Source of the DNA: an uncultured Rikenellaceae bacterium
GTDB taxonomy: Bacteria > Bacteroidota > Bacteroidia > Bacteroidales > Rikenellaceae
NCBI GenBank assembly: GCA_910588925.1
Contig: CAJURV010000020.1
Span: 1-29,282 of the forward strand
DNA: 29,282 bases
Reading direction: 5' to 3'
A program made the position numbers and the translations under genes. Under the pieces are notes generated by a model, which did not search any database, was not told the DNA's origin, and was given only the letters and a program-made list of their open reading frames with translations. Below are positions 17,202-24,321 of this stretch, piece after piece; within the stretch, counting starts at the first letter, position 1, and each line of letters starts with the position of its first letter.

Positions 17202-17305
17202 CGAGTCTATCGACTTGCGATTGAACGCATTGGGTGCAGAGATCAGAAAATTACAATCTTCTGATCTCTGCACCCAATGCGTTCAATCGCAAGTCGATAG
17301 ACTCG
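17202..17305. repeat. Perfect 47-bp inverted repeat formed from the murA 3' end
   Basis: Arm 17202-17248 is the exact reverse complement of arm 17259-17305, with a 10-base loop (17249-17258) that contains the murA stop codon. The right arm is the coding sequence for the last residues of MurA (ESIDLRLNALGAEIR), a conserved part of that family. The left arm, outside the gene, is therefore the derived copy. On RNA this would make a very stable 47-bp hairpin at the end of the murA message. No T-run follows directly. Confidence 0.97.
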
Positions 17306-18555
17306 TAGCCGCGGTCTATCTGCTCCACGTTCTGAATGATGCTCCGTCCGTCCGCCGACATGGCAGCTATGAGCAGTGCCACACCGGCACGTATGTCAGG
17401 GGAGGTCATCACCGAAGAGCGTAACCTTATCTGGTGGTTATGGCCTATGACAGTGGCTCTGTGGGGGTCGCACAATATTATCTGCGCGCCCATGTCTATA
17501 AGTTTGTCGACGAAAAACAGACGGCTCTCGAACATCTTCTGGTGTATCAGCACGGTGCCTTTGGCCTGTGTCGCCACCACTAAAAGCACCGACAACAGGT
17601 CGGGCGTCAATCCGGGCCAAGGGGCGTCGGCTATGGTCATTATGGAGCCGTCTATGAAGCTCTCTATTTCGTATCCCTCCTGCTCCGGCACTACTATGTC
17701 GTCGCCGCGTTGCTCGAACCGGATACCCATACGCTCGAACTGTTGGGGTATGATGCCGAGATTCTCGAACGATACGTCCTCTATCGTTATGGCCGAACGG
17801 GTCATGGCCGCCATGCCTATGAAGCTGCCCACCTCTATCATGTCGGGGAGCATGCGGTGTTCGGTGCCGTGCAGGGAGGTTACCCCCTCTATGGTGAGCA
17901 GGTTCGATCCTATGCCGTCGATGCGGGCGCCCATACGGCAGAGCATACGGCAGAGCTGTTGCACGTAGGGCTCGCAGGCGGCGTTGTATATGGTGGTAGT
18001 GCCCTCGGCCATTACGGCGGCCATTATTATGTTGGCCGTGCCGGTGACAGAAGCCTCGTCGAGGAGCATGTAGGCGCCGCGGAGCTTATCGGCCTCCACC
18101 TTGAAAAACGAGGTGTCGGCATCGTAACGGAAGCGGGCCCCGAGTTTTTCGAAACCTATGAAGTGGGTGTCGAGGCGGCGACGGCCTATCTTGTCGCCCC
18201 CCGGCTTGGGTGCGTAGCCGCGTCCGAAGCGTGCCAGAAGAGGCCCCAGCACCATTATGGCGCCACGGAGCTTCGACATGTCTTTCTGGTAATCTATACT
18301 CTCCATATAGTCCCAGTCTATGCGGCGCGCCTGAAAAGAGTACGTGTGTCGGTCGATCTTCTCCACATCCACCCCCATCTTGCCTAAAAGCTCTATTAGC
18401 TTCATGACGTCGAGTATGTTGGGTATGTTGGATACGGTGACCTTTTCAGGCGTGAGCAATACGGCGCACAACACCTCCAACGCCTCGTTCTTGGCACCTT
18501 GCGGCGTTATCCGTCCGTTCAAACGGTGGCCGCCTATCACTTCGAATGTAGCCAT
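17251..18555 (-). CDS. murA: UDP-N-acetylglucosamine 1-carboxyvinyltransferase (MurA), Asp-type active site
   Basis: This enzyme carries out the first committed step of peptidoglycan synthesis: transfer of enolpyruvate from PEP to UDP-GlcNAc in the cytoplasm. It has 434 residues. PQGAKNEAL carries the Lys-Asn pair of the active site (about 22-23). The flexible loop reads KPGGDKIGRRRLDTH, with Asp121 at the place of the usual catalytic cysteine (Cys115 in E. coli). Downstream, LTPDLLSV and DIRAGVALL match the conserved Asp305 and Arg397 regions, and QIDRGYESIDLRLNALGAEI is the normal C-terminus. Cys-to-Asp at this site is known to confer fosfomycin resistance in other phyla. The gene starts 15 bases after trkA ends, so they share a transcript. 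Its 3' end forms a perfect palindrome with the downstream DNA. Confidence 0.95.
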   Translation of the reverse strand: MATFEVIGGHRLNGRITPQGAKNEALEVLCAVLLTPEKVTVSNIPNILDVMKLIELLGKMGVDVEKIDRHTYSFQARRIDWDYMESIDYQKDMSKLRGAIMVLGPLLARFGRGYAPKPGGDKIGRRRLDTHFIGFEKLGARFRYDADTSFFKVEADKLRGAYMLLDEASVTGTANIIMAAVMAEGTTTIYNAACEPYVQQLCRMLCRMGARIDGIGSNLLTIEGVTSLHGTEHRMLPDMIEVGSFIGMAAMTRSAITIEDVSFENLGIIPQQFERMGIRFEQRGDDIVVPEQEGYEIESFIDGSIMTIADAPWPGLTPDLLSVLLVVATQAKGTVLIHQKMFESRLFFVDKLIDMGAQIILCDPHRATVIGHNHQIRLRSSVMTSPDIRAGVALLIAAMSADGRSIIQNVEQIDRGYESIDLRLNALGAEIRRL

Positions 18556-18570
18556 AATCGTATGCTGTTT

Positions 18571-19911
18571 TTATATGAAGAATCGTCCTATCTTTGATAT
18601 GGCGTCGGGCAATGAAAAGACTACGACCCTGTCGTATGCCTTTATCTCCGTGTCGCCTTTGGCTATGAACACCTTGTCGCCGCGTACCACCCCGCCTATG
18701 GTGGCACCCTCGGGGAAATGCGTGTCGCGCAAGGGGCCCTTGGTGATGGGGCTGTCGGGTTTGGCTATGAACTCCAGCACCTCGGCGTCGCAGCCGTTGA
18801 GACATTTGATGGCCTGTACGTCGGTGTTCATGGTGAAGCGGAATATACTGCTGGCCGTGGTGAGCTTCTTGTTTATGACCGTGTCGACACCCATATTCTC
18901 GGCCAGAGATATGTAGTTGAGGTTCTCTATCTCCACTATAACCTTCTTTACCCCCATCTTTTTGGCCAGCATGGCCGCCAGTATGTTGGTCTCCGATCTG
19001 CCCGTCACCGCTACGAACGCATCCATACCGCCCAAGTCCTCCTCTATCATCACTTCGGTGTTGCGTCCGTCTTCGGCTATCACGAGCGTGTTGTCGAGCA
19101 TCTCTGCCAGTTTGTGGGCCTTCTCCTCGTTGTAGTCTACCAGCTTGACATTGACCTGATTCTGAAGCGCGAGTGCGACGCGCTGTCCTATCTTGCTGCC
19201 TCCGAGTATCATCATGTTGCGCACCTTCACATTGTCGCGTCCCGATAGCTCGAGAAGTTCGTCCATAGACTTTTTGTCCGTGATTATGTATATGGTGTCG
19301 TCTTCCTTGAAGTATTCCGATCCGGTGGGTATTATGGTCTTGCCCTTGCGCGATATGGCTACGGTGCGGTAGCTCATCCCTCCGTCAGTGTCGGTCATCT
19401 CGGCGAGGGTATGGTCCACTAAAGGCGAGGACGACGAGAGTTTGAACACCACTAACGAGAGCTTGCCGCCCGAGAAGTTGACGTACTCCGACGTGCCCGT
19501 GTTGCCCAAAAGCGTTATAACCTCCTCGGCGGCTACCATCTCGGGATAGAAAAGGTAGTCTATGCCCATGTTGATGAATATCTCGGTGTTGTTGGGTCGC
19601 AGGTATTCGTCGTTGTCGATGCGGGCTATGGATTTTTTTGCGCCTAATTGCTTTGCCAACGTGGCGGCTATTATATTCTTGCTCTCTACGGGGCCTACGG
19701 CTATGAACAGATTGGCCTTCGACACCTCGGCTTTGGCGAGAGCCTCGAATGTGGTGGCGTCGCCGGTTATGGTCACTATGTCGGAGAATCCGCTTATGTT
19801 CTCGATGTTCTTGGGGTCGTCGTCGATGACCGTTATGTCGTGCATCTCCTCTCCGAGCATGCGCGCCAAATGGCTGCCGACTTCGCCCACGCCTGCTATC
19901 ACTATCTTCAT
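18571..19911 (-). CDS. trkA: Trk-type potassium uptake regulatory subunit TrkA
   Basis: This peripheral membrane, NAD(H)-binding gating subunit of the TrkH potassium channel has 446 residues arranged as two RCK (TrkA-N plus TrkA-C) units. The first Rossmann motif, GVGEVGSHLA, is at 7-16; the second, ILGGSKIGQRVA, is near 235-246. Each is followed by a TrkA-C domain (about 140-220 and 370-440). The second motif is degenerate (GGSKIG), as in other TrkA. trkH, its usual partner, is not in this window; murA follows instead, 15 bases away. Confidence 0.94.
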   Translation of the reverse strand: MKIVIAGVGEVGSHLARMLGEEMHDITVIDDDPKNIENISGFSDIVTITGDATTFEALAKAEVSKANLFIAVGPVESKNIIAATLAKQLGAKKSIARIDNDEYLRPNNTEIFINMGIDYLFYPEMVAAEEVITLLGNTGTSEYVNFSGGKLSLVVFKLSSSSPLVDHTLAEMTDTDGGMSYRTVAISRKGKTIIPTGSEYFKEDDTIYIITDKKSMDELLELSGRDNVKVRNMMILGGSKIGQRVALALQNQVNVKLVDYNEEKAHKLAEMLDNTLVIAEDGRNTEVMIEEDLGGMDAFVAVTGRSETNILAAMLAKKMGVKKVIVEIENLNYISLAENMGVDTVINKKLTTASSIFRFTMNTDVQAIKCLNGCDAEVLEFIAKPDSPITKGPLRDTHFPEGATIGGVVRGDKVFIAKGDTEIKAYDRVVVFSLPDAISKIGRFFI

Positions 19912-19955
19912 GATAATAAAAAACTCACGTATGACTACAAGGCATGAATTTTGCC

Positions 19956-20089
19956 TATCTTTGCAAATGATAATCGAATCCGGCCATGCGGCGTGTTTCG
20001 TTTCCGTTCACGGAGTTTTAGCCTCATCGCATGAAAACGTGTCGCGCATCGCTTCCGGCCCGATCATATTTACAGAGTCAAAGATACGA
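19956..20089 (+). promoter_or_regulatory. Promoter-leader element, copy A
   Basis: It begins with a -7 box TATCTTTG (19956-19963) and continues as a leader of about 120 bases resembling copy B at 23335-23457. The head (gcaaatgataatcgaatccgg) and the tail (cccgatcatatttacag...gatacg) are well conserved, with a related middle containing gttcacg. It would drive the Cys-rich membrane-protein gene at 20176. A repeated 11-mer agtcaaagata occurs at about 20077 and 20150. The element reads divergently from trkA. Confidence 0.65.
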
Positions 20090-20175
20090 ATAAGCCGAAC
20101 ACAAAAGCAAACTCGTTTGGTTTTGCCAAAGGCGAAGTATCTAAGACGAAGTCAAAGATATAAAAATTTCACGGT

Positions 20176-20475
20176 ATGACAACAACATTTATTACCATAG
20201 CCATTGCGGCCGTTTTTACCGCATTGCTGATACTCGGTCTGTCCATAACCCTTATACGCAAGGGGCACCACATACAGGGCGAAGTGGGCGAGAACGACGA
20301 GATGAAAAAACGCGGGCTCAAATGCGCCACCGCCGAGATACTCGAGGAGGAGCGCGCCCTCGGCCTTTTGCCCGATGAGGAGGACGCACGTTGTACGCCT
20401 ACGTGCCTGAGCGATTGCACCACATGCGGAGAACATGACAAAGCCGACGGAGAGAAGAATGAAAAACAGGTCTGA
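20176..20475 (+). CDS. Small membrane protein with a cysteine-rich acidic tail
   Basis: This 99-residue protein is not assigned to a named family. Residues 3-27 form one hydrophobic helix (TFITIAIAAVFTALLILGLSITLI), followed by a positively charged RKGHH that favours a cytoplasmic tail. The tail is acidic and has Cys50 (RGLKCATAE) and then a cluster C73-x3-C77-x3-C81-x2-C84. Such spacing could bind a metal or an Fe-S cluster, or take part in thiol chemistry; this is inference. Bacteroidota genomes carry similar single-helix proteins with a KKRGxxCA segment. It is preceded by a promoter and about 200 bases of leader, and 147 bases separate its stop codon from the rpsO start, so it is probably monocistronic. 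Confidence 0.7.
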   Translation: MTTTFITIAIAAVFTALLILGLSITLIRKGHHIQGEVGENDEMKKRGLKCATAEILEEERALGLLPDEEDARCTPTCLSDCTTCGEHDKADGEKNEKQV

Positions 20476-20568
20476 TTCTTAGAAGAGGCCCATGCTCATG
20501 ATGTTCGGACGATATGGGCATATTTAATTGCGAATGGGGGAGATGCCGGAGCTATACGGATCAAACTA

Positions 20569-20600
20569 TTTGGAGTATTGAAAAATATGTCTTACCTTTG
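20569..20600 (+). promoter_or_regulatory. rpsO promoter
   Basis: A -33 TTTG (20569-20572) and a -7 TACCTTTG (20593-20600), 20 bases apart, precede the rpsO ATG at 20623 by 22 bases. Confidence 0.75.
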
Positions 20601-20622
20601 TGCCGGTTTAAATAAATCTAAA

Positions 20623-20895
20623 ATGAGCTATATTTCATCTGAAAAGAAGCAGGAGCTTTTTAGCACCTACGGAAAGTCTAATAGCGACAGCGGTTCTCCC
20701 GAGAGCCAGATTGCGTTATTTTCCCACCGTATCAACCACCTCACAGGTCACCTCAAGGCTCACAAGCACGACTACAATACTCAGCGTGCGTTGTTGAGAC
20801 TTGTCGGTAAGAGACGTCGTCTGCTCAATTACCTGATCAAAGTTGATATCGAACGTTATCGTGCCATTGTTAAGGCCCTTAACCTCAGAAAATAA
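20623..20895 (+). CDS. rpsO: 30S ribosomal protein S15
   Basis: This 90-residue primary 16S rRNA-binding protein of the small subunit platform has family hallmarks GSPESQIALFSHRINHLTGHLKAHKHDYNTQRALLRLVGKRRRLLNYL. The ATG at 20623 (MSYISSEKKQELF) gives the normal length; a longer in-frame reading begins upstream of the promoter's -7 box and is wrong. It has its own promoter and a strong terminator. Confidence 0.97.
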   Translation: MSYISSEKKQELFSTYGKSNSDSGSPESQIALFSHRINHLTGHLKAHKHDYNTQRALLRLVGKRRRLLNYLIKVDIERYRAIVKALNLRK

Positions 20896-20914
20896 CATTC
20901 TGTCGTCAGGACTG

Positions 20915-20949
20915 AAAAAATGCCGGCCATGCGAGGCCGGCATTTTTTT
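20915..20949 (+). terminator. Intrinsic terminator of rpsO
   Basis: A stem of A/T-flanked tgccggcc/ggccggca (20915-20928 with 20935-20948) with a 6-base loop and a run of seven T follows. It is effective in both directions by sequence. Confidence 0.9.
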
Positions 20950-21320
20950 ATTGTCGTCCGGGTAAAAAATATAAGCTGTAAAGTTCGGCCCGGGTGAAAC
21001 GAGGGCAATCGAATGCGAGTTTAGCCGTTACATCCCGAGGCACGAGAGATGAGCGGGTTTCGCCTCGCGGTAGGCGGAAATTCCTCCGACGGAGGTTTGT
21101 AAGGTAGAGTAGCTGGGTTATAAGCGGTTGTCGATTACTTTATCTTCTTTTACGCCGGCGGCGGGATGCGCTCCCTTTGTGACGTGTGGGGAAGACAAGC
21201 CTTTGCATTAAAACACAGGAGTTTTCTGTGAATTGTGTAGGGTGTTTGAATTTTTAACGGACAGCATGTTTCCGAGATAAAACTATGTGTCCGCATGAAC
21301 AGAGAGGCAATCCGTGTAGT
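20950..21320. other. Intergenic region between rpsO and the thioredoxin-like gene
   Basis: No gene is supported. It contains a copy of the interspersed repeat (20988-21098). The remaining bases to 21320 are featureless by eye. The two genes converge here, so no promoter is expected. Confidence 0.5.
20988..21098 (+). repeat. Interspersed non-coding repeat, copy 2 (inverted relative to the others)
   Basis: The reverse complement matches copy 3 (28737-28850) over nearly its whole length. The match includes the gagggcaatc box, atcccgaggcacgag-gatgagcgg, cctcgcgg and cggaggt. It is opposite in orientation to copies 1 and 3 and lies just past the rpsO terminator. Confidence 0.85.
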
Positions 21321-22433
21321 TTAAATGTCGGCTTGCGTCTCCTCGGAGATAGGCCGCACTGCGTTTGTCATCATGGAGTCGAGTACTGTCTCCGCCTCTG
21401 TCGTATGTCTGTTGCGGCTTACTATGTTTCCGTCGCCGTCGAGTACTATGGTGAACGGAAGCTCGTCTATGGCGTAGGCGTCGGTGGAGGTGTTGTCGCG
21501 CAAATGTATGTGGGGCCACGACATTCCCAATAGGTTTATGGCCGTTCGGAAGTCGCTCTCTTTATCGTCCCACGCATTTATGCCTACTATCGTAGGGCTG
21601 TTGTCGCCGTAACGGTTCGCCAAGGCTTTGAGTAGCGCCGTGTCGTTCAGACACTCGCCGCACCACGATGCCCAAAAGAAAAGTATGACCGGACGCCCTT
21701 TGCCTGTCATGTCGGAGAGGCGGGTAGGGTTTCCGGAGGCATCGGCGCCTATTATATCTATAAACGGTTGTCCTTCGGCGCTTCTTTCTGCGTTGTATTT
21801 TCTATTTCTGGCCGTTACTAACGGCGGAAGTTCTCGCGACGGCAGATACGTAACGGTGCCGAGTATGGAGTCTGTTTCATGTACGTTGAGCATGCCTACC
21901 CAGTTGAGCATGACGTAGCCCGATACGATGTTGTCTCTGTTCTCCTCTACACACTCTCCGTAATATTCGGATATGTCGTCTTTGATCTCCTTTTTGATCG
22001 CGATCAGCGCACTGTCGAGTTTTTCTCCGTATAGCTCGTCGCGTGCCCGTTCCGTACGTCGCATGTATTTGTGGTATTGGCTGCGTACGTAGTTGTTTAC
22101 GGCGTTTATTCTGCCGTTGAGGTCGGTGCCGCTTAGGTAGGGGATGAAATCTTTGTCGAATGTGACGACTGTTTCGCCGGACTGACATGCCACTATGCGT
22201 TTGTGGCCGTCTATGTCTATGTATCTTAGCGCCGGTTCGTGTATCTGCCCTTCGAATATGAATGATCCGTCTTTTACAACAGTGCTGTCGACAGGATCGT
22301 CGTACATGTCGTATAGCCTTACGACGGTTCCGTCTTTTACGAAGTCGCCGTCGAACGAGCCGATGACGGTGTATCTGCTTCCCGATGAGCATGAGAAGAG
22401 AAGCAATAATGTCGGGATTATGAGTTTTCTCAT
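21321..22433 (-). CDS. DUF4369 / TlpA-like thioredoxin-fold lipoprotein (second copy)
   Basis: This 370-residue envelope lipoprotein has the lipidated cysteine at residue 15 (LLLFSC). The N-terminal DUF4369-type beta domain (about 20-110) is followed by a helical middle (115-200) and a C-terminal thioredoxin domain. The active site is FFWASWCGEC with cysteines 258 and 261, and the cis-proline loop is IDELPFT. The CGEC active site differs from CGPC in the gene at 1585, and a Glu in place of Pro may alter redox potential. Architecture is the same and sequence is clearly diverged, so they are old paralogues with probably different partners. No promoter was recognised in the 120-base gap from rpsT. 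Confidence 0.9.
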   Translation of the reverse strand: MRKLIIPTLLLLFSCSSGSRYTVIGSFDGDFVKDGTVVRLYDMYDDPVDSTVVKDGSFIFEGQIHEPALRYIDIDGHKRIVACQSGETVVTFDKDFIPYLSGTDLNGRINAVNNYVRSQYHKYMRRTERARDELYGEKLDSALIAIKKEIKDDISEYYGECVEENRDNIVSGYVMLNWVGMLNVHETDSILGTVTYLPSRELPPLVTARNRKYNAERSAEGQPFIDIIGADASGNPTRLSDMTGKGRPVILFFWASWCGECLNDTALLKALANRYGDNSPTIVGINAWDDKESDFRTAINLLGMSWPHIHLRDNTSTDAYAIDELPFTIVLDGDGNIVSRNRHTTEAETVLDSMMTNAVRPISEETQADI

Positions 22434-22504
22434 CGTTTTATGTGTGGGGTAGTGTATTTGCGGCTGTTTATTGTGGCCTTGTGTTGACCGTGATATACGC
22501 CAAA

Positions 22505-22530
22505 ACCCACCTGTCGGCGGACGGGTGGGT
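22505..22530 (-). terminator. Intrinsic terminator of rpsT
   Basis: An 11-bp stem (22505-22515 with 22520-22530, one wobble) with a 4-base loop is followed on the minus strand by TTTTGG. It lies 26 bases past the rpsT stop codon. Confidence 0.75.
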
Positions 22531-22555
22531 CTTAGTATATGTCTTACTCGACTCT

Positions 22556-22807
22556 TTAGAGAGAGTTGACGTGGAGGGCTATGCCGCTTTTGAGGTTAGC
22601 CGCTTTGTTCTTGTGGATAATGTTGCGTTTAGCGAGCTTATCGAGCATAGCGGATACCTTGGGGAGAAGCTTTTCTGCCGCCTCTTTGTCGGAGGTGTTG
22701 CGAAGAGCTCTCACCGCATTACGGGTGGTCTTGTGATAATATTTGTTGCGAAGCCTCTTTACGTCGGTCTGACGGATTCTCTTTTTAGATGACTTATGGT
22801 TTGCCAT
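22556..22807 (-). CDS. rpsT: 30S ribosomal protein S20
   Basis: This 83-residue three-helix ribosomal protein binds 16S rRNA of the small subunit body. MANHKSSKKRIRQTDVKRLRNK and HKTTRNAVRALR are typical, and length is normal for the family. It lies 38 bases downstream of tRNA-Glu on the same strand with no promoter seen between, so tRNA and mRNA probably come from one primary transcript. Confidence 0.97.
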   Translation of the reverse strand: MANHKSSKKRIRQTDVKRLRNKYYHKTTRNAVRALRNTSDKEAAEKLLPKVSAMLDKLAKRNIIHKNKAANLKSGIALHVNSL

Positions 22808-22845
22808 TATTTCGCCTGTGTTTACAGTAAATACTTTAAAATTTG

Positions 22846-22917
22846 TAGTCCGTAGGGGAATCGAACCCCTGTTGCAAGAATGAAAATCTTGAGTCCTAAC
22901 CCCTAGACGAACGGACC
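22846..22917 (-). tRNA. tRNA-Glu (anticodon TTC)
   Basis: The acceptor stem GGTCCGT/ACGGACT has a terminal G-T pair. The D-arm is tcgtctaggggttagga and the anticodon loop TTTTCAT in stem CAAGA/TCTTG (anticodon TTC). The T-arm is CAGGGGTTCGATTCCCCT-type. The 3' CCA is not encoded. Length is 72 bases. Confidence 0.95.
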
Positions 22918-22949
22918 GTATAGGATAGTCGATCTCTCAATCGTGGATG

Positions 22950-22980
22950 CAAAGGTATGCAACTTTTTCATATAAACAAA
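22950..22980 (-). promoter_or_regulatory. Promoter of tRNA-Glu - rpsT
   Basis: On the minus strand a -7 TACCTTTG (22950-22957) and a -33 TTTG (22977-22980) are separated by 19 bases. The tRNA begins about 32 bases further on. Confidence 0.75.
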
Positions 22981-23244
22981 AAAATGCGGAGAAAAATTTA
23001 TGTACAGAGGCTTTCGGAGATGTTAACATATTGATAATATGAGATATATTAGGTGCCTTTGTGATCGGTGGGCGTGGCTGAAACCGGAGAGAGAGGAATC
23101 TTATTTGCGATGTGTAGAATGGTTTTGACGGATGGAAAATTTGCATTCGGCGTTAGAGTGGAATGGACTGCATGTAGTTGATGTTTTCGGGCTGTCAGTC
23201 GTTCTTCGGTGCGAGACATCTTAAAGACGGGCAATAAATTGAGA
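22981..23244. other. Intergenic region upstream of the glycosyltransferase promoters
   Basis: Nothing beyond AT-rich sequence is recognisable between the tRNA-Glu promoter and the first glycosyltransferase promoter. Short open frames here have no supporting features. Confidence 0.4.
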
Positions 23245-23274
23245 TTGTATATAACTACCTATTTCGTATCTTTG
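23245..23274 (+). promoter_or_regulatory. Upstream promoter of the glycosyltransferase gene
   Basis: A -33 TTG (23245-23247) and a perfect -7 TATCTTTG (23267-23274) are separated by 19 bases. Together with the copy B promoter 68 bases downstream, it gives the gene two tandem promoters. Confidence 0.6.
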
Positions 23275-23312
23275 CATTAAATAAACTTCGTCTTGGCGGT
23301 GCTTAAGCGAGG

Positions 23313-23457
23313 TTGTCATTGCTGTCGGTGCGATTATCTTTGCGAATGGTAATCGGAACCGGTTTCTCGGTTTTTGTTCACGAATGTTTCATTTCGGCAA
23401 GGTTCGTGCTGTAGAGCCTGCGACCCGATTATTTTTACAGTGACGTAAAACGATACG
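23313..23457 (+). promoter_or_regulatory. Promoter-leader element, copy B
   Basis: A -33 TTG (23313-23315) and -7 TATCTTTG (23335-23342) are followed by a leader resembling copy A (19956-20089). The shared head is gcgaatggtaatcggaaccgg, gttcacga occurs in the middle, and the tail is cccgattatttttacag...cgatacg. The element ends two bases before the glycosyltransferase ATG, so the leader tail overlaps the expected ribosome-binding region. Confidence 0.65.
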
Positions 23458-23458
23458 T

Positions 23459-24217
23459 ATGTTACCACGAGTTTCCATAATAACCGTCGTTTACAATGCG
23501 GCGGCCGATCTGCGTCTGACGCTCGAGAATCTTTTGCAGATAAAATACGAGAATCTGGAGTTGATAGTAGTGGACGGCGGCTCCACCGACGGTACGCGCA
23601 CCGTTATAGAGGAGTTTTCGTTGCATATTGCCCATTGGGTCAGCGAGCCCGACGACGGCATATACGACGCCATGAACAAAGGGTTGCGCATGTCGAGCGG
23701 CGATTACGTGTGGTTTGTCAATGCGGGCGATTATGCCTACGATTCTCATGTGCTCGAGAACATATTCAAGGGACGTGAGCAATATGCCGATGTGTATTAC
23801 GGCGAGACTCTCGTAGTAGACGATTGCGGAGAGGTGAAAGGGTTGAGACGGAAGAGGTTGCCCGAGAGGTTGACATGGCACAGTCTGCGCAAGGGGATGG
23901 TGGTGTGTCACCAGTCTTTTATAGCCGCACGCGACATCGTTCCCATGTATGACCTGAAGTACAGGTATGCTGCCGATATAGATTGGGTGATAGAGACTTT
24001 GCGGAGAAGCAAGAGGATAGAAAATACCCATTCCGTGATATCGGTGTTCCGTCAGGGAGGGGCCAGCACCGTGCATCGCAAGGAGAGTTTGTGCGAGAGG
24101 TTCGATATAATGCGACGTTATTACGGGTTGCCTGTTACGTTGTTCTGGCATGCGGTGTTTTTGTTCGGGGTGTTCGCTCCGCGTTACAGGAAGATGGGGC
24201 GCAAGATGGCGATGTGA
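23459..24217 (+). CDS. Family 2 glycosyltransferase (WcaE-like)
   Basis: This 252-residue GT-A-fold enzyme transfers a sugar from a nucleotide donor, probably in surface polysaccharide or glycan synthesis. VSIITVVYNAAADLRLTLENLL opens the fold (5-26), VVDGGSTDGT (37-46) is the nucleotide-binding turn, and DGIYDAMNKGL (66-76) is typical of the colanic-acid WcaE group. FVNAGD (86-91) stands at the metal-binding DxD-like position. CHQSF (150s) and YRYAADIDWVIET fit the acceptor-side half. A short hydrophobic segment near the C-terminus (PVTLFWHAVFLFGVFAP) may associate with membrane. It stands alone, not inside a polysaccharide cluster. Confidence 0.9.
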   Translation: MLPRVSIITVVYNAAADLRLTLENLLQIKYENLELIVVDGGSTDGTRTVIEEFSLHIAHWVSEPDDGIYDAMNKGLRMSSGDYVWFVNAGDYAYDSHVLENIFKGREQYADVYYGETLVVDDCGEVKGLRRKRLPERLTWHSLRKGMVVCHQSFIAARDIVPMYDLKYRYAADIDWVIETLRRSKRIENTHSVISVFRQGGASTVHRKESLCERFDIMRRYYGLPVTLFWHAVFLFGVFAPRYRKMGRKMAM

Positions 24218-24321
24218 CGTTGCGGTAGTTGCCGGGAATTGCGTTTCTAGGCGGGCTGTATTCAGTGGTGAAAATTGTATTTTCGTGAGCCCAACTATAT
24301 ACTTGAATATACCAAGTCAAA

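Noticed and set aside
17061..17273. N-terminal extension of the GH13 enzyme into the murA palindrome
   Set aside because: The extra residues come from hairpins and the antisense of the murA tail, and the GH13 fold begins at 17060.
17080..17424. Plus-strand frame containing a copy of the MurA tail (ESIDLRLNALGAEIR)
   Set aside because: It arises from the inverted copy in the palindrome; it has no independent gene features and continues antisense to murA.
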